Assembly: GCF_964340395.1 (NCBI RefSeq)
Contig: NC_135561.1
Span: 17,570,240-17,634,239 of the forward strand
From: Glandiceps talaboti
Lineage: Eukaryota; Hemichordata; Enteropneusta; Spengelidae
DNA length: 64,000 bases
Reading direction: 5' to 3'
Below the pieces are notes generated by a model. It was not told the origin of the DNA and ran no database searches. It saw nothing but the letters and a program-made list of their open reading frames with translations. Position 1 is the stretch's first letter. Every line of letters begins with the position of its first letter. Shown here piece by piece: positions 35,591 through 49,129 of the stretch. The position numbers and the translations under genes are program-made.

Positions 35591-38500
35591 TGAAAACATT
35601 ATTGTCATAATCACAAAAGTATGTATTGTAGTTATTATCGCTGTTCAATATTGTTGTCTGTTAGTGTTATGTCAGTAACCATGTTGGCGGTGATTGCGGT
35701 TGTGAACTTGTGATGATGATTTTACTCCTGTATTAACATGCCACGAGGTCATTCAATACTCTCTTCTTTCTCGATATTGTCATTCCTATCGCGAAGTAGA
35801 TCATTGCAAAACTGTTTTGTAAACGGTAATGGACAAGGACACAACAAAACTGTTTTAACATTACAATATTTAAACATTTACTTAGATTAAGCAAATATTT
35901 AGGAAGCTTGTAAATATTTATATCAAAGTGTAACTTTGACACATAAAATTAATATCCTTTTGGTGGTCTTGTAAAAATACCTATTGAAATTATTATACTT
36001 AAAGGTAAAATGCCCCTATGAAAACTATCAGTCTAGGCTATAATGGTTATGACCTTCTATCATTCAAGACCATAATGGTTATGACCTTCTATCATTCAAG
36101 ACCATAATGGTTATGACCTTTTATCATTCAAGACCATAACGGTTATGACCTTCTATCATTCAAGACCATAATGGTTATGACCTTTTATCATTCAAGGCAA
36201 CTATGGTTATGACCTTCTATCATTCAAGACCATAATGGTTATGACCTTTTATCATTCAAGGCAACTATGGTTATGACCTTCTATCATTCAAGACCATAAT
36301 GGTTATGACCTTCTATCATTCAAGACCATAATGGTTATGACCTTTTATCATTCAAGGCCATAATGGTTATGACCTTTTATCATTCAAGACCATAATGGTT
36401 ATGACCTTCTATCATTCAAGGCAACTATGGTTATGACCTTCTATCATTCAAGGCCATAACGGTTATGACCTTCTGTCATTCAAGGCCATAACGGTTATGA
36501 CCTTCTGTAATTGAAGACCATAACAGTTATGACCTTCTATCCTTCAAGGCCATAACGGTTATGACCTTCTGTCATTCAAGGCTATAACGGTTATGACCTT
36601 CTGTCATTCAAGGCCATAACGGTTATGACCTTCTGTCATTCAAGGCCATAACGGTTATGACCTTCTGTCATTCAAGGCCATAACGGTTATGACCTTCTAT
36701 CATTCAAGGCCATAACGGTTATGACCTTCTATCATTCAAGGCCATAACGGTTATGACCTTCTGTCATTCAAGGCCATAACGGTTATGACCTTCTATCTTT
36801 CAAGGCAACTATGGTTATGACCTTCTGTCATTCAAGGCCATAACGGTTATGACCTTCTGTCATTCAAGGCCATAACGGTTATGACCTTCTGTCATTCAAG
36901 GCCATAACGGTTATGACCTTCTGTCATTCAAGGCAACTATGGTTATGACCTATTATTCAAGGCCATAACGGTTATGACCTTCTATCATTCAAGGCCATAA
37001 CGGTTATGACCTTCTATCATTCAAGGCCATAACGGTTATGACCTTCTATCTTTCAAGGCAACTATGGTTATGACCTTCTGTCATTCAAGGCCATAATGGT
37101 TATGACCTTCTATCATTCAAGGCCATAACGGTTATGATCTTCTGTCATTCAAGGCCATAACGGTTATGACCTTCTGTCATTCAAGGCAACTATGGTTATG
37201 ACCTTCTGTCATTCAAGGCCATAACGGTTATGACCTTCTATCATTCAAGGCAACTATGGTTATGACCTTCTGTCATTCAAGGCAACTATGGTTATGACCT
37301 TCTGTCATTCAAGACCATAATGGTTATGACCTTCTATCATTCAAGGCAACTACAGTTATGACCTTCTGTCATTCAAGGCCATAATGGTTATGACCTTCTG
37401 TCATTCACGACCATACCGATTATGACCTTCTATCCTTCAAGACCATAACGGTTATGACTTTCTATCATTCAAGGCCATAACGGTTATGACCTTCTATCTT
37501 TCAAGGCAACTATGGTTATGACCTTCTGTCATTCAAGGCCATAATGGTTATGACCTTCTGTCATTCAAGGCAACTATGGTTATGACCTTCTGTCATTCAA
37601 GGCCACTACGGTTGTGACCTTCTGTCTTTCAAGGCCATAACGGTTATGACCTTCTGTCATTCAAGGCAACTATGGTTATGACCTTCTGTCATTCAAGGCA
37701 ACTGTGGTTATGATCTTCTGTCATTCAAGGCCACTACGATCGTGACCTGTCATTCAAGGCAACTATGGTTACGACCTTCTGTCATTCAAGGCAACTATGG
37801 TTATGACCTTCTATCCTTCAAGACCATAACGGTTATGACCTTCTGCAATTCAAGGCAACTATGGTTATGACCTTCTGTCATTCAAGGCAACTGTGGTTAT
37901 GATCTTCTGTCATTCAAGGCCACTACGATTGTGACCTTCTGTCAATCAAGGCAACTATTGTTATGACATTCTATCATTCAAGGCAACTATGGTTATGACC
38001 TTCTGTCCTATCCCCCAAGTCGTCGTTTCGTCAAGCTAGTGCATTGACCGTGTAAGATTTGAGTCGCTGCATTCGTCAGTCTAATTCAGACATATCCAGA
38101 AAAAAACATTAAAAACTAAAGTTTGTCCTCATGATTCTACGGTTTGATGTGACTAGATTTAGAGGTCACCAAAAATAATTTTTTTCTTCAAAATTTGGAA
38201 TAAAAACGTCATTTACGTAACGAAATTTCGCGTTATGAATAAGTGAATACGTTCAGCCCTTGCGTCTCCATGTTTATGTACGGACGCCACGTGTTGCGGA
38301 AGATCGGATTTCTCATCTCAACTTGACCATTTAATAGGAATGTTACTGTACTGTACTGACGAACATAAAAAAGTGGTTTATTCTTTTAGAACAGGTCAAA
38401 CAAATACCCATTTATCGACGACATAAAAGTCAAAACCGTACTTCCACAACCCGGAAATTCAACTGCACTTCCCAAGGCCCTAGTATTGACATGCGTGAGC

Positions 38501-39900
38501 TTGTAGTATGTCGACTATTAAACGCGCCAAACTTGTAACAATTTCTAATCGTGGTTGGTGATCGGGCTATGATGCTTTGATACTCGCTACAATGTTACGA
38601 TAATCTTGCTAACAGACCTACAGTTAACCCCGGTCGGGACTGTTACAATATATTATTATCACAAAATATTTCCAATTGTGTTACACTACTTTTGAAAATT
38701 GAGAGATCTTCAAAAATCACATGATTTGGTTCTTACGTGGATTATAACAACGTGCATGTGTTCTATAATGCTTAACTTGTTGGTGTAGTTTGTTTGCAGA
38801 ATTAATACGTCGTTTGCATAATTACCTTTGGTAATTATGCAACAATACAGTAAAGCAAGCTGCATGGTAGTGTGTGAAGGAAGTTAGGAAACAGATTGCT
38901 TTTCTCCCGTGTGGGAGCCATTCAGTTTACTATTAAATCGCAAGTTGCGAACTTACTCCACAAGCATCTTTATCTTCAGTGCAAACTTTCGTCTTACCCA
39001 TATAGTCAGTTTCGCATGATGCTACTGACGTGTGTGGAGGGTAACCGACACAACTGTAACACTCCAGTGCTGATGTCAATTGGACAATTAGCATAAATAC
39101 TGAAAATGAAAGAAAAGATGTATTGGGTTTTTTTGGTCAACATATAGAACTTTTTCACAAACCACACTGAGATAGTGACAGCATTGATACTGAAGTTGTG
39201 TTCATACAGATATAAATCTTTTATACTCTAATATTTAAATGTTATCAATTATTAGAAGTTTGTCAACCCATAATAACAGACACCACAGTAGTGTAAAGTC
39301 ATTTATCGACAACAGGTAAGATTCAATGAATTTAAATCATTGACAAGGAAATATTTCTAACGACGATTTTGTGTAATTTCTCTCTGTCCATATATTGAAT
39401 CATTTTTGCTAATATTCATTTACTAACAAAGTTTTTCATTTAAAACTGCACTAGCTGTAACAGGAGTATTTTTTCCGGATCACACAACCAACAATATATT
39501 CGGTGAAAATTGTTGAAATATTAATATTAATACTTAGACCTTTCACATGTTAATTAGAGGCCAGTTTCATTCATAAGTAGAACAGTGACATCGTGATTGA
39601 ATTGGGTGGTTGATTTTTGAGTACTGACGCAAAATTCAATTTATTTGGATGTATTGTACCACATTATGTAGACAGCTTCACGAACTTGGGTAGGTGATTC
39701 AATATTGTTCAGGGTTATGGGTAAGTTATCGTATCTAACAAAAACACTTTATTTTCGCACTTCTTACCACATTATAGAATTATAGTGAAATTATATCTAA
39801 ATCACGCGAGAACATATATACATTCTCTATCGTTGAAAGTTTTATTTACAGTTTCTGTCATTTATTTACCTGCTATTTGAAAGACAAATTTACACGCCAT
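34641..39900 (-). CDS. Ly6/uPAR (three-finger) domain protein, probably GPI-anchored
   Basis: Four exons on the minus strand join in phase: 39870-39900 (ATG), 38957-39099, 35464-35581 and 34641-34771 (TAA at 34641-34643), giving 140 residues. Residues 1-21 are a signal peptide (VFQIAVFMLIVQLTSA end), so the mature protein starts LECYSC, the classic Ly6 opening. Twelve Cys follow (24, 27, 39, 50, 57, 76, 82, 88, 106, 109, 110, 115), closing with SCCGEHLCN, the family hallmark CC..(D/H)LCN. A hydrophobic tail (ILINVWLMCIILIG) after SGD fits a GPI-attachment signal. N78-A-T is a possible glycosylation site. It is likely an extracellular surface protein; the partner is unknown. Intron 2 holds the 2-kb minisatellite. 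A paralog lies at 62468-63935. Confidence 0.92.
36035..38008 (+). repeat. 32-bp minisatellite, about 62 copies
   Basis: The unit is GRCCATAAYGG plus TTATGACCTTCTRTCATTCAA. A second variant starts GGCAACTATGG. The left part is mostly the CATAATGG form, the middle mostly CATAACGGTTATG (palindromic), and the right part mostly CAACTATGG. It sits wholly in intron 2 of the first Ly6 gene. Edges grade into unique DNA. Confidence 0.95.
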
Positions 39901-40200
39901 CTTGACTGCTTCTTCTAACACTTTCCTTGGTACTGAAAGACTTAATTTTCAGATTCAGAAACCTGTAAATTCAGAGTAATAAAAACAACTTAAAGTAATA
40001 CGGTGGGATTTTATTTTACTCATACCACTTATTTTGTGAATCATAAAGCACAGACTCACGAACAGGGATTAGCAATGTCATTCCTATTCTAAAGTGGTGT
40101 TGTATCTATCAAAATTAGCAAAAGATGTAATCAGTAAATCCTCAATTATACCATGCACCAGCCAAGTTGAGCCAAATATATGGAATGTATACTCTGGTCG

Positions 40201-40255
40201 TTCTACGTCACGACAACTCGCTTCTATGTCATCACAACGCGTGTCTACGTCACTG
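40201..40255. promoter_or_regulatory. Upstream repeat with ACGTCA motifs near first Ly6 gene
   Basis: Three ~23-bp near repeats (TTCTACGTCACGACAAC, TTCTATGTCATCACAAC, TCTACGTCACTGG) lie 300-355 bases upstream of the Ly6 ATG. ACGTCA is a CRE half-site. A promoter role is inferred from position only. Confidence 0.3.
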
Positions 40256-41892
40256 GTTATGCCGTGTTCGAAATATTAGTCAAAAGTTAAAAATTGCCAT
40301 TCCTTTCCCCGATTTTTAAATGATATTACTGGCACTGATATAATTATGTCATTTTCCAATATGTTTTCTTCATTCAACCGGAAATTAGTCGTAAGGGTGA
40401 ATGGTCGATATCACTGGTCGATAAAATGGTCGATATCACTGGTCGCTTAACTGGACAGTGCCTTGATCAAATGAATGGCAGTTAAGGTCAGTTGCTCTGG
40501 TTTGATGTATGATAGGTACGTTTAGCCTTGACATTATTACAGTGAATTTCATAATACCGTTCAGCTTTCCTGTTTGATAGAACCACACAGAAACCAATAA
40601 GAAACTTGACATGCTACACTTTAAGATAGCAATATTGAATATGAGCACAGTTTCTTGCTACACTTTGTCTTAAAATGCGATTTTGCTATTGAAAGGTGGC
40701 ATATGCAGTTTCTTGTTGGCTTCTTCGGGGTTGTACGTATCAAACAGAAAAGCTTAACAGTATTGTGAAATCACTGCAACATTGTTCGTGACAACACAAA
40801 CTACGTTTCCAGAACAATACCACATAGCTAACGAGACCCATTTTAACACAGTGTAACCGACATGTTTGATACAGAGAACCCCCAAATCGCCATTTCATCT
40901 ACTGAAACATTTTTACACTGTCCCAAAGCTGTAAATATCAATGTACAGGACAGTATCTATACACTGATTGATAGTAACTGAAGTATAATTTAATAACATA
41001 TCTGCCTACTGACCTGTGAGGGCATTTACATTACTCATTACTACATTTCATTTAATTAACGAGACCCATGAATGATGAGGTGTAACTGTCCTTTTCTCAC
41101 CTGGACATGTTTGCCCATTGGAAGTGGCAAGTCGTGAAAGTTAACCCCATAACTTAAGTAAAAGTTACAACAGATGAACCAGGGCCCATTGTCAATGTTT
41201 ATTCGACTGTATCAGCATTTTGAAATGTTTGGACATGTTAATTCACTGCAACGTCGAGTTATTGAAATCCTGAATTTCACGATCGTTATAATCACCCCAC
41301 CATCAGGATTAAGTCACGTGACGCAAATTTACTAATATCGAGAAGACCTTGCCTCTAAATCAACAAAACGACTACAGAACGACTACAGCCAGTTCCGTAT
41401 GTAAAACCGCTCCTAAAAAGAAAAAGTGAACGATAGTGAACACAGAATTTGGAAAATTTGCAATTTCCTATCATAGTACTGTATTTTGGAACAGTTTATC
41501 ACTTGATCTTAGAGTTAAGTCTTCTAGTAGTGATTTTCGGTACTCACTTCAGGAATTACTTTTTACAATATAAGCTATGAGCAATGTGTGAATCTTATTT
41601 ATTCATAATGTAAATCTCTCTCTACATGTATACTGCCCTCTCATCAGTAAAACTATATATAAAAAATTCAATTATACAAATGTTGCACTGCCAGTGTCCT
41701 AGGAGACAGACTGGACTAGCTTTGCTATTTTCCGTTCTCCCTTTACCCTTTTACCTAAGATAAGAATGTAAAATATTTCTTTTTTTTCAATGCTGTAACA
41801 AATGGGTAATACACTAAATAATAAATATAGAGTTAGACACAGACTGTAGTCACTTGCCTGAACCGAACACATGGCACAAACTCTTAACTAAC

Positions 41893-42140
41893 ACCACTAA
41901 AACGTTCCCATCAAATTTAAGACCTATCTGCCCAGTAGTTTTTTTGAGTTTAAGTTTTTTGACCAAATATCACATCTTTTGACCCAAATCATACACTGGT
42001 GGTAAGATCATTTTGATTTGAACAATTTCCCAAGTAGACACCCAAGGTAATACACCCACCAAATACCAGGGCAATCGGTCCAGCGGTTTTTTACTTTCAA
42101 TGTGTTCACACACGCACACGCACACACATCCACACGAACA
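41893..42140 (+). repeat. Dispersed repeat, second copy
   Basis: Homolog of 32570-32860 (ACGTTCCCATCAAATTT, CTGCCCAGTAGTTTTT, AACAATTTCCCAA). It runs directly into the AC/ATAC microsatellite. Confidence 0.75.
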
Positions 42141-42148
42141 GACAGTAC

Positions 42149-42363
42149 GTACATACATACATACATACATACATATACACACGCACGCACATACATACAT
42201 ACATACATACATACATACATACATACATACATACATACATACATGCATACATGCATGCATACATGCATACATGCATGCACACATGCACACATGCACACAT
42301 ACATACATACATACATACATACATACATACATACATACATACATACATACATACATACATACA
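42149..42363 (+). repeat. (ATAC)n microsatellite with ATGC variants
   Basis: Tetranucleotide tract with a central block (about 42243-42298) of ATGC and ACAC variants. Open frames over it in all directions are artefacts. Confidence 0.97.
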
Positions 42364-42715
42364 CACAATCATACACACATATGTGTGTATGTGTGTGTGT
42401 GGGGGGGTGTGATATCAACGATTCTGTAAAAATAATCAAAATGTCAAATTCCAAAATCACTGTGGCATTTTCTAATGTTCCTTTAATATAAATACTTTTA
42501 AACAGGCTAGTGTTAGAACATCGACGCTACAAACAGGGGTTTGTGACCAGTTATGTGGATATCAGGTGGGTTTTGTTTTCAATGAACTAACAGTTTCACA
42601 CGTACACCAGGTCGTCGACCGACACAGACAAATCCATCTTCAAAGGAGTTTAATCATGCATGTGATATATTGTTACTGAGTTACTCGGTAAATAATGACC
42701 CAAAGTTGAACCCGT

Positions 42716-42822
42716 CATGTTACTATGTACATGATCAAACCTGTCATGTTACTATGTACATGATCCAACCTGTCATGTTACTATGTACATGACCCAACCT
42801 GTCATGTTACTATGTACATTGG
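42716..42822 (+). repeat. 33-bp tandem repeat, ~3.3 copies
   Basis: The unit is CTGTCATGTTACTATGTAC followed by ATGATCCAAC. Confidence 0.9.
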
Positions 42823-43398
42823 TAATGCATTTGGTGTAGGAAAGTGAAAGCTATATTTTTCAGACCTAAGTGTGCATAAAATCCTTAGTTTGCTAGCACT
42901 TCATGACTACCACAAATGTCTGACATTAGATAGTTATTGTGTTATGAGTATAAATAGATATTTGAATACACTATGTAGGTGATGTGATGTCCTTAGATAC
43001 TCCCAACAAATGTCCCCACTACAGTTTTTCACAAATCACGCATGTGAATGTGTGTTTACTCTGTGTCTGTGTTTCTGTGTATGTATCAGTGAATGACAGT
43101 TAAAACCACCACATCAAATGCCTTGGTATTAAGTGATGACTACTTATGGTGTCTAGTTGGGAAATAAACAAGATTATACCACATGTGTATGATTACATGT
43201 ATAGTCAAAATGTTTTATTTTGTTTTGTTTTCTAAAAAACTTCCTCTACAACTACTAAGTTGTTTGGGCTGAAATAGTAACATAATAGGAGTACCAAAAG
43301 AAATATTACAGTTGTGCTACAGTAACAAAAAAATTTGTACTCTTTTTAGTTACTGTAGGGGGCAGGATATTGTGCACTTTTTTTTTCTTTTTTTTTTT

Positions 43399-43530
43399 TT
43401 GGGGGGGGGCCATGAAATTTTTATACTTTTGAAAGGGGGGGCTGTGAAATTTTGGTCACAGTGGATGGGGGGGGGGCCAGGAAAAAAACCAAGTCAGAGA
43501 TAATTTCTCCCCAGGCCCCCCCCCCCTGCC
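43399..43530. repeat. Poly-G/poly-C-rich repeat
   Basis: Four G runs of 7-10 on the plus strand and one long C run, in repeated CCATGAAATTTT/GCTGTGAAATTTT context. Similar poly-C blocks with AAAAACAGG-TGACCCCC lie at 56540-56640 and 58010-58120. Confidence 0.7.
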
Positions 43531-44654
43531 GTAAATTCTGTCCGGTCCCTAACATCAGTATACAAAACACTTTACAAAACCAACACAATTTAAATACCCA
43601 GTAAAAAATCACTATATAAAGGACTTGTGTGTCAACTTTAGGCGTTTTTAGTTTACAGTGGTTTGTACTAAGAATTTAGACGGAAATAAATGCTGGAAAC
43701 GGGTCTTCTGTCATCGCAAAACTGGGTGTTTACATGCTTTGTGGATTCAGTATTAGTAATAGCACGTAGTGCACTGGTTTTCAAGAAATGTCTGTGTCGA
43801 GACCAGAAAAAAAACTGATAAATAGCATAGAGATATAAGATGGTCTAGTGTTGTAGTTACACCCGTTTTGGAGGATGGTTACCGAACAAATGCCGGGGAT
43901 GACAGTACCACTGATGAAAAAGTGCATCTCTCATAGATATATAGTGAACAGTCTGTAACTGTGCCAGGTAAACTCAATGGAATGCCTAGACTTGCAGTGA
44001 GTTTATGTAGACCTCAGGCGTAAACACCCTCGGTGTGCAACCTTCGGACCGGACCTTCTGTAAATAGATAGTTTTGTCTACACTGACATTCCGTCACTTA
44101 AGGTTATAGACCACGATAAAGCTAGAAAAAATTACAAAATTTTATTCTGGTTAGGAAGCGTAATAACAAATCAGTACAAGATATGTGTGTTACAGTATTT
44201 AGATGCGTCTACATTTTATATGTCAATTACCTCACATGGTTTATCACTCTGCCTGGAATGGCATCACTTCTCAAAGTCACGCTAACCATCTCATACAGTA
44301 GCCAATCAACTGACTACTCTCAACCTTGAAACCAATGAATGGTCATGAAAATCCCGCCACAGGAGATTACACCAACGTCACTGTGGCGTCACCTTGCCAC
44401 TCACTTTACTCCATTTGTATCCAAAACAACAAAAACCTCTCCAAGGCTCAACATAGCTACATTAACCGTGCCGTCAAAACGACATTTTCACGCTTTTCTG
44501 CGAACCGCTAGAAAATATCATATGATGGTGAAAAAATTACCAACGATAACGTCTTTATCTCGTTAAAATTTAGAAGTTCTAATCACCTGCAAACGTTATA
44601 AGATACTGGTACCTTGTTTTCACTGAAAGATTGACCTAAGGGAGGTGTAGTTCA

Positions 44655-44745
44655 GTTTGATTCTACCCTATAACACATATTTTACATGGGCACTCCAGAT
44701 TCCTCCTGCATCTTGTGTGACAAATTTATAGAAATGTCCAATATA
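44655..44745 (+). mobile_element. SINE fragment
   Basis: GTTCAGTTTGATTCTACCC and GGGCACTCCAGATTCCTCC align with the body of the SINE at 31740-31810. The tRNA-like head and tail are missing. Confidence 0.5.
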
Positions 44746-44879
44746 ATTACAGATTATTAGACTATATCTCAAAGCTAAATTAGTACCAATAATGTTTATG
44801 TGTTCAAAATGTAGCATCATGGTTTTGAAAGCAAACACTGTCATTGAATTCGGTGAAAAGAAACAGAATATTTTGATTT

Positions 44880-45430
44880 TCATTATTATCTGTTTACAAC
44901 AGAGTGTATGTCAAAAGAATGCATGGAAGGACACGATTCTGAACGAAAATATAATCTGCTTACCGTCGTGTAAACTTGGATTCTTGAAAGTACGCCTGTT
45001 AACAGTGTCTTGTCTACACGGTAGTTAAAGACTGCAGGTCAGATTGACCAACTGACTCGGGGATTGCTATTTGTTATTAACATTGCACGCGTTCTTGTTG
45101 GTGGTGGTTGTGTTGACAACGATGTTTTCAGATTGACCAACTGACTTGGGGATTGCTACTTTTGTCCTCAGTATCAACATTGCGTTGCTGGTGACAACCA
45201 TGTTTTCACATGGATTGTTAACATTCATATACACTACTACGTTTCTAAAGCAGTCTTGACCAATTGTTAGACCTCTTTGATTTGTGATCTTCTTGAGATC
45301 TTGCCAAATTTGTTCAAAAAGACGTAGGTTGGGGTCAGATGATCGAGTATTCTATGGTAGATGCTTTATTCAGTAGTACGTAATGCACTTTATATAGAGC
45401 ATGCAATTCTTGCATGAAGTGAATAATGTT
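44880..45430. repeat. Low-copy duplicated unit, copy 1
   Basis: Colinear with 49130-49530; a shorter, more diverged copy is at 49640-49830. Shared blocks: ACGATTCTGA, GTGTCTTGTCT, GACAACGATGTTTT, CGTTTCTAAA, GGTCAGATGATCG. Copy 1 also has an internal repeat of CAGATTGACCAACTGACT (45038 and 45130). It contains the exon-like unit at 44964-45013. Confidence 0.75.
44964..45013 (-). pseudogene. Duplicated 50-bp exon-like unit, copy 1
   Basis: On the minus strand an acceptor (TAG) precedes, and GTAAGC follows, a 50-base open unit reading QDTVNRRTFKNPSLHDG. The copy at 49200-49249 has the same length, splice sites and phase and reads QDIVNKRAFRNPELYDG. No partner exons or start codon were found, so gene status is unproven. 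Labelled pseudogene only as the most cautious class. Confidence 0.3.
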
Positions 45431-45528
45431 TTAGACTAGTTCTGAACTCTGTCTACTACCACATTTTGTTACTGCAAATCCTAGTCTTTTCCAACTCTCT
45501 CGCCCTCTCGCCCTTTCTCCCTCTCTCC

Positions 45529-45529
45529 C

Positions 45530-45582
<53 letters not shown>

Positions 45583-45675
45583 TTGTGTCTTTATCGCTGT
45601 CTGTCTGTCTGTCTGTATGTATGTATGTATGTCTGTCTGTCTGTATGTCTGTCTGTCTGTATGTCTGTCTGTCTC
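45529..45675 (+). repeat. (CTGT)n microsatellite
   Basis: Tetranucleotide tract with ATGT and TTTATCG interruptions. Confidence 0.95.
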
Positions 45676-46239
45676 CGTCCCTCCTCCCCCTTCTTTCTAG
45701 AGAAGTTATATCGTTGATTGAATATTCGAGTTGTCTACATGTGATGCAATAACAAATCTAACGATTACCAGTAACAGCAAAATGTAGATTAACTTATATT
45801 TGGATTACAGAATCATCAGTCCTATGTAAAATATTCAAATGAAGCAAAAACAACTCGAGAAATACTACGTAAACTTAGAGCTTGATATGTTTGCATGGAA
45901 TAAATATATTACACCACAACCTCGAAACATATACTCTAAGATAAGACAGTGTATATATTACCAAGATGCAGAAGTTGAAATTGCAATACGAAGTAAAATG
46001 TATTTAGAGAAGATGGAAAATGTTGGTGTCTTTACACCTATTAAATTATACGTTAATGTTTTTGATGAGAAATGGATTCTCATGATATCACAATCAATAC
46101 CATAACCTGGCGACTTTGTATTTAGGACAATGGTTATGTGATTTACGAACTCTGTCTTATATTAAAATTGGGTGATATATCGTGAGAGGTAAACAAAAAC
46201 AACGGTGAAGTTGATTGATTAAGTGAATGCAACATATTA

Positions 46240-46395
46240 TGGCTGTGCGTTACAGCGTACCAATTCAACATTGTCAGTCATAAGATTTCCCGACTTAAGG
46301 TGGTCAAGAAGGCGTTCTCTGGAGCGATCATCCGTGTCCCGACTCAACCGATGTGCTTTGCCAATCTAGGTCACGTCAAAACACAAGCGACCTTG
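46240..46395 (+). repeat. Direct repeat, copy 1
   Basis: Repeated at 46922-47088. Shared: AGCGTACCAATTCAA, GGTGGTCAAGAAGGCGTTCT, GGAGCGATCATCCGTGTCC, CAATCTAGGTCACGTCAAA. On the minus strand both copies can read DTDDRSRERLLDHLKS, but a one-base indel puts the flanks in different frames, so this is more likely a dead element than a gene. Confidence 0.85.
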
Positions 46396-46520
46396 TTGTC
46401 AAAATAGCTCTACTGATTGCGTCTGTTTGTTTGTCTGTTTTGTGTGTCTGTCTGTCTGTCTGTTTATGTCTTTCTCTGTTTGTCTTTGTCTGTCTGTCTC
46501 CCCCTCCCCCTCTCTGTCCT

Positions 46521-46635
<115 letters not shown>

Positions 46636-46921
46636 GATTGAAATACAACAAAACTAAGATATCAAACTACTTAGATTTGCCCTGTAGGTCAGTTGATCGG
46701 TTCATCAATGATTTACAAAGACTAAATAGATTGTCACTCATATTGCAATTTCAATTTCTGTGTCTTGGTAATATAGACACATATTAGAGTGTGTTTTGAG
46801 GTGGCAATGTACTATATATTTATCCCATGCAAATATAGTTTACGTAGTACTTTGACTCAATAGCCGAGGCAGTCAATTGTCTAAACCCAACCTACATCCA
46901 TTTAAGAAACATGCAAGACCC

Positions 46922-47088
46922 AACATATCATGGCTGTGTGTTATAAAGCGTACCAATTCAATATTATCAATCATAATCACGACTTAAGGTGGTCAAGAAG
47001 GCGTTCTCTGGAGCGATCATCCGTGTCCGACTCAACCGATATGCTTTTTTTCAATCTAGGTCACGTCAAATATAAGACAAGCGTAAGA
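46922..47088 (+). repeat. Direct repeat, copy 2
   Basis: Second copy of 46240-46395, about 680 bp away in the same orientation. The CT microsatellite lies between the copies. Confidence 0.85.
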
Positions 47089-48137
47089 ATAACCATAGTA
47101 TGGAAGTGTTTGAGATATTTGGTCAATATCACCTATAAACCCGCTCAAAAACGTCCCTCCAAAACATATCTGCCACCAACATTAGCTTATACAAAATAAA
47201 GTGTCTTCATTCTTTTGTCGTCAAAGCTAGCATTTGTTGCGTTATTGAGGACAACGATGGTTTGACAAGATTCGTTACTACTATGTGTACCATTCAAAAT
47301 TAAATATTGTTTGCTTCAAGTGAATTAGAGTTATCGAAAAAATAGAACGTTTCTCCTTTTCTTACTTTACCTATTAGGCCATGATTGTGTATATACAAAA
47401 ATATTTTGTTCATAAATCCTCACGGGCGCATCTCATGAATATGTACACCTTTTCCCATCAGTATTGATCCAAAGAAACGGGAAAATCGATTGATGGAAGG
47501 TAATTTACCTTTTCAGTATTAATTACCCACAATTCTCTGTGTGCAAGAAATGGTGATCAGATTTTGCATAGGATCACGGGAAATCTACGAAGAAGACATC
47601 TATTGTTTACGTGTTCTTTCAGCATGTCTGACTTCTAAGCCACCATGCCATGACACCTATTGAAGCCTTAAATGGCTTGGTTTCAGTTCCAGGTCATGTT
47701 TACATTAGTGTTGTTTTATCAGTATAGCCATGAGGATTACAGAGTCATTTTTTTGTTCTGAACCACCTTTTTTGTATAATTCGTTTATAACGCCTAGCTG
47801 TTAATCCTAAATTCAAAGTGGGCCTTTCATTATATGGTACTGATAATACACATGGGTTGAACGTTTGTGCATCTATAAGGCAATACATCACTGATGACAA
47901 TTGTTGAACTTTAATCCATGTAATACTGTCAATGCAAGGTTGACTGCAGTAATGCATTATTATACGGACTTCCAAACACCACAATACACCTATTACAACG
48001 TGCGCAAATATAGCGGCAAGGATTATAAAGCGTACCAAGACGTTTGAAAACACATCTCCAGTTCTTATCAGTCTGTATTGTTACCAGTTTGATTACAAAA
48101 TTTTACTTTTGACTCCAGTGTACATAATATGTGATAT

Positions 48138-48408
48138 GTGCCATACTCACTGAGTCGCACTCTACGTTCTACAAACATGAATCTGCTTGCAACACCAACA
48201 CCTTACAGACAAGTCACCTATGGAGGTCGTTCATTCTCATATGTCACCCCCCAATTCATGGATTTCTTTTCCACTTGGCATTCGCCAAGGCGCCAGCCTG
48301 GATTGTTTCAAAACAAAACTGAAGATTTATTTGTCCACCAATGCCTATGGTGTGCTTTTACCAGCGCTTTTGAACAGAACATTGCTCTGGATATTGCCAC
48401 TATAGCAA

Positions 48409-48410
<2 letters not shown>
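48138..48410 (+). mobile_element. LINE 3' fragment
   Basis: The plus strand reads TYGGRSFSYVTP, then after a frameshift NSWISFPLGIRQ and [13 protein letters not shown]. This matches the usual non-LTR retrotransposon ORF2 end (RSF.Y..P..WN.LP...R...SL..FK..LK..L). It runs straight into a TGAT/TGGT microsatellite, the expected 3' tail. Frame breaks show decay. Confidence 0.75.
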
Positions 48411-48718
<308 letters not shown>

Positions 48719-49129
48719 CCAACGTGGCCAGGTACACGAAAACAGTTACTCTTTCACACCAAATGTCGTTTTTATCAACGATTTCTCTACTGTTCTCTTA
48801 CAATTCTTCGTGATTTTACCGTTGAATTTTTTTCATTTTTGTTTACTGTCTAATTTTGTTACATACGTTGTGTATTGTATTTGTAATACGTAACTTGAGT
48901 TATACGTTCGTGTGTGAACAGATCAATTTCCCCATGGAGATTAGTAAAATCTCATCTCATCTCATCTCATCTCATCTTAAAATTATTGTTATTTTAACAC
49001 GTGTCATCTAAATGGCTGCAAAGATCTCCACGTATTGCTTTATAAGCAGCCACAGCTATTGAAAGTAGCCTAGAGAAACTGATAGAATATTGTGGTTTCG
49101 AAAGATATTTCCGAGTTTTACCGATTACA

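Larger units (their letters stand above)
40256..44654. other. Intergenic, repeat-rich
   Basis: No supported gene. Holds a 24-bp doublet (TGGTCGATATCACTGGTCG) at 40400-40445, a dispersed repeat at 41893, an ATAC microsatellite at 42149, a 33-bp tandem array at 42716 and G-runs at 43399-43480. The rest is unremarkable AT-rich DNA. Confidence 0.6.

Noticed and set aside
36035-38008. CRISPR-like array
   Set aside because: The 32-bp units are contiguous with no spacers, and the sequence is an animal intron. It is a minisatellite.
41970-42491. Cys/Met/Val and His/Thr/Ile open frames of up to 150 codons
   Set aside because: They arise from the ATAC tetranucleotide repeat, which is open in all frames. 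Similar artefacts occur at 13544-13774, 45466-45717, 48345-48737, 59889-60226 and 61770-61964.
45839-46105. 88-codon open frame on the plus strand starting MKQKQLEKYYVNLELDMF
   Set aside because: No splice context or recognisable motif. The weakly similar sequence near 60564 has a stop early, so no support for coding.
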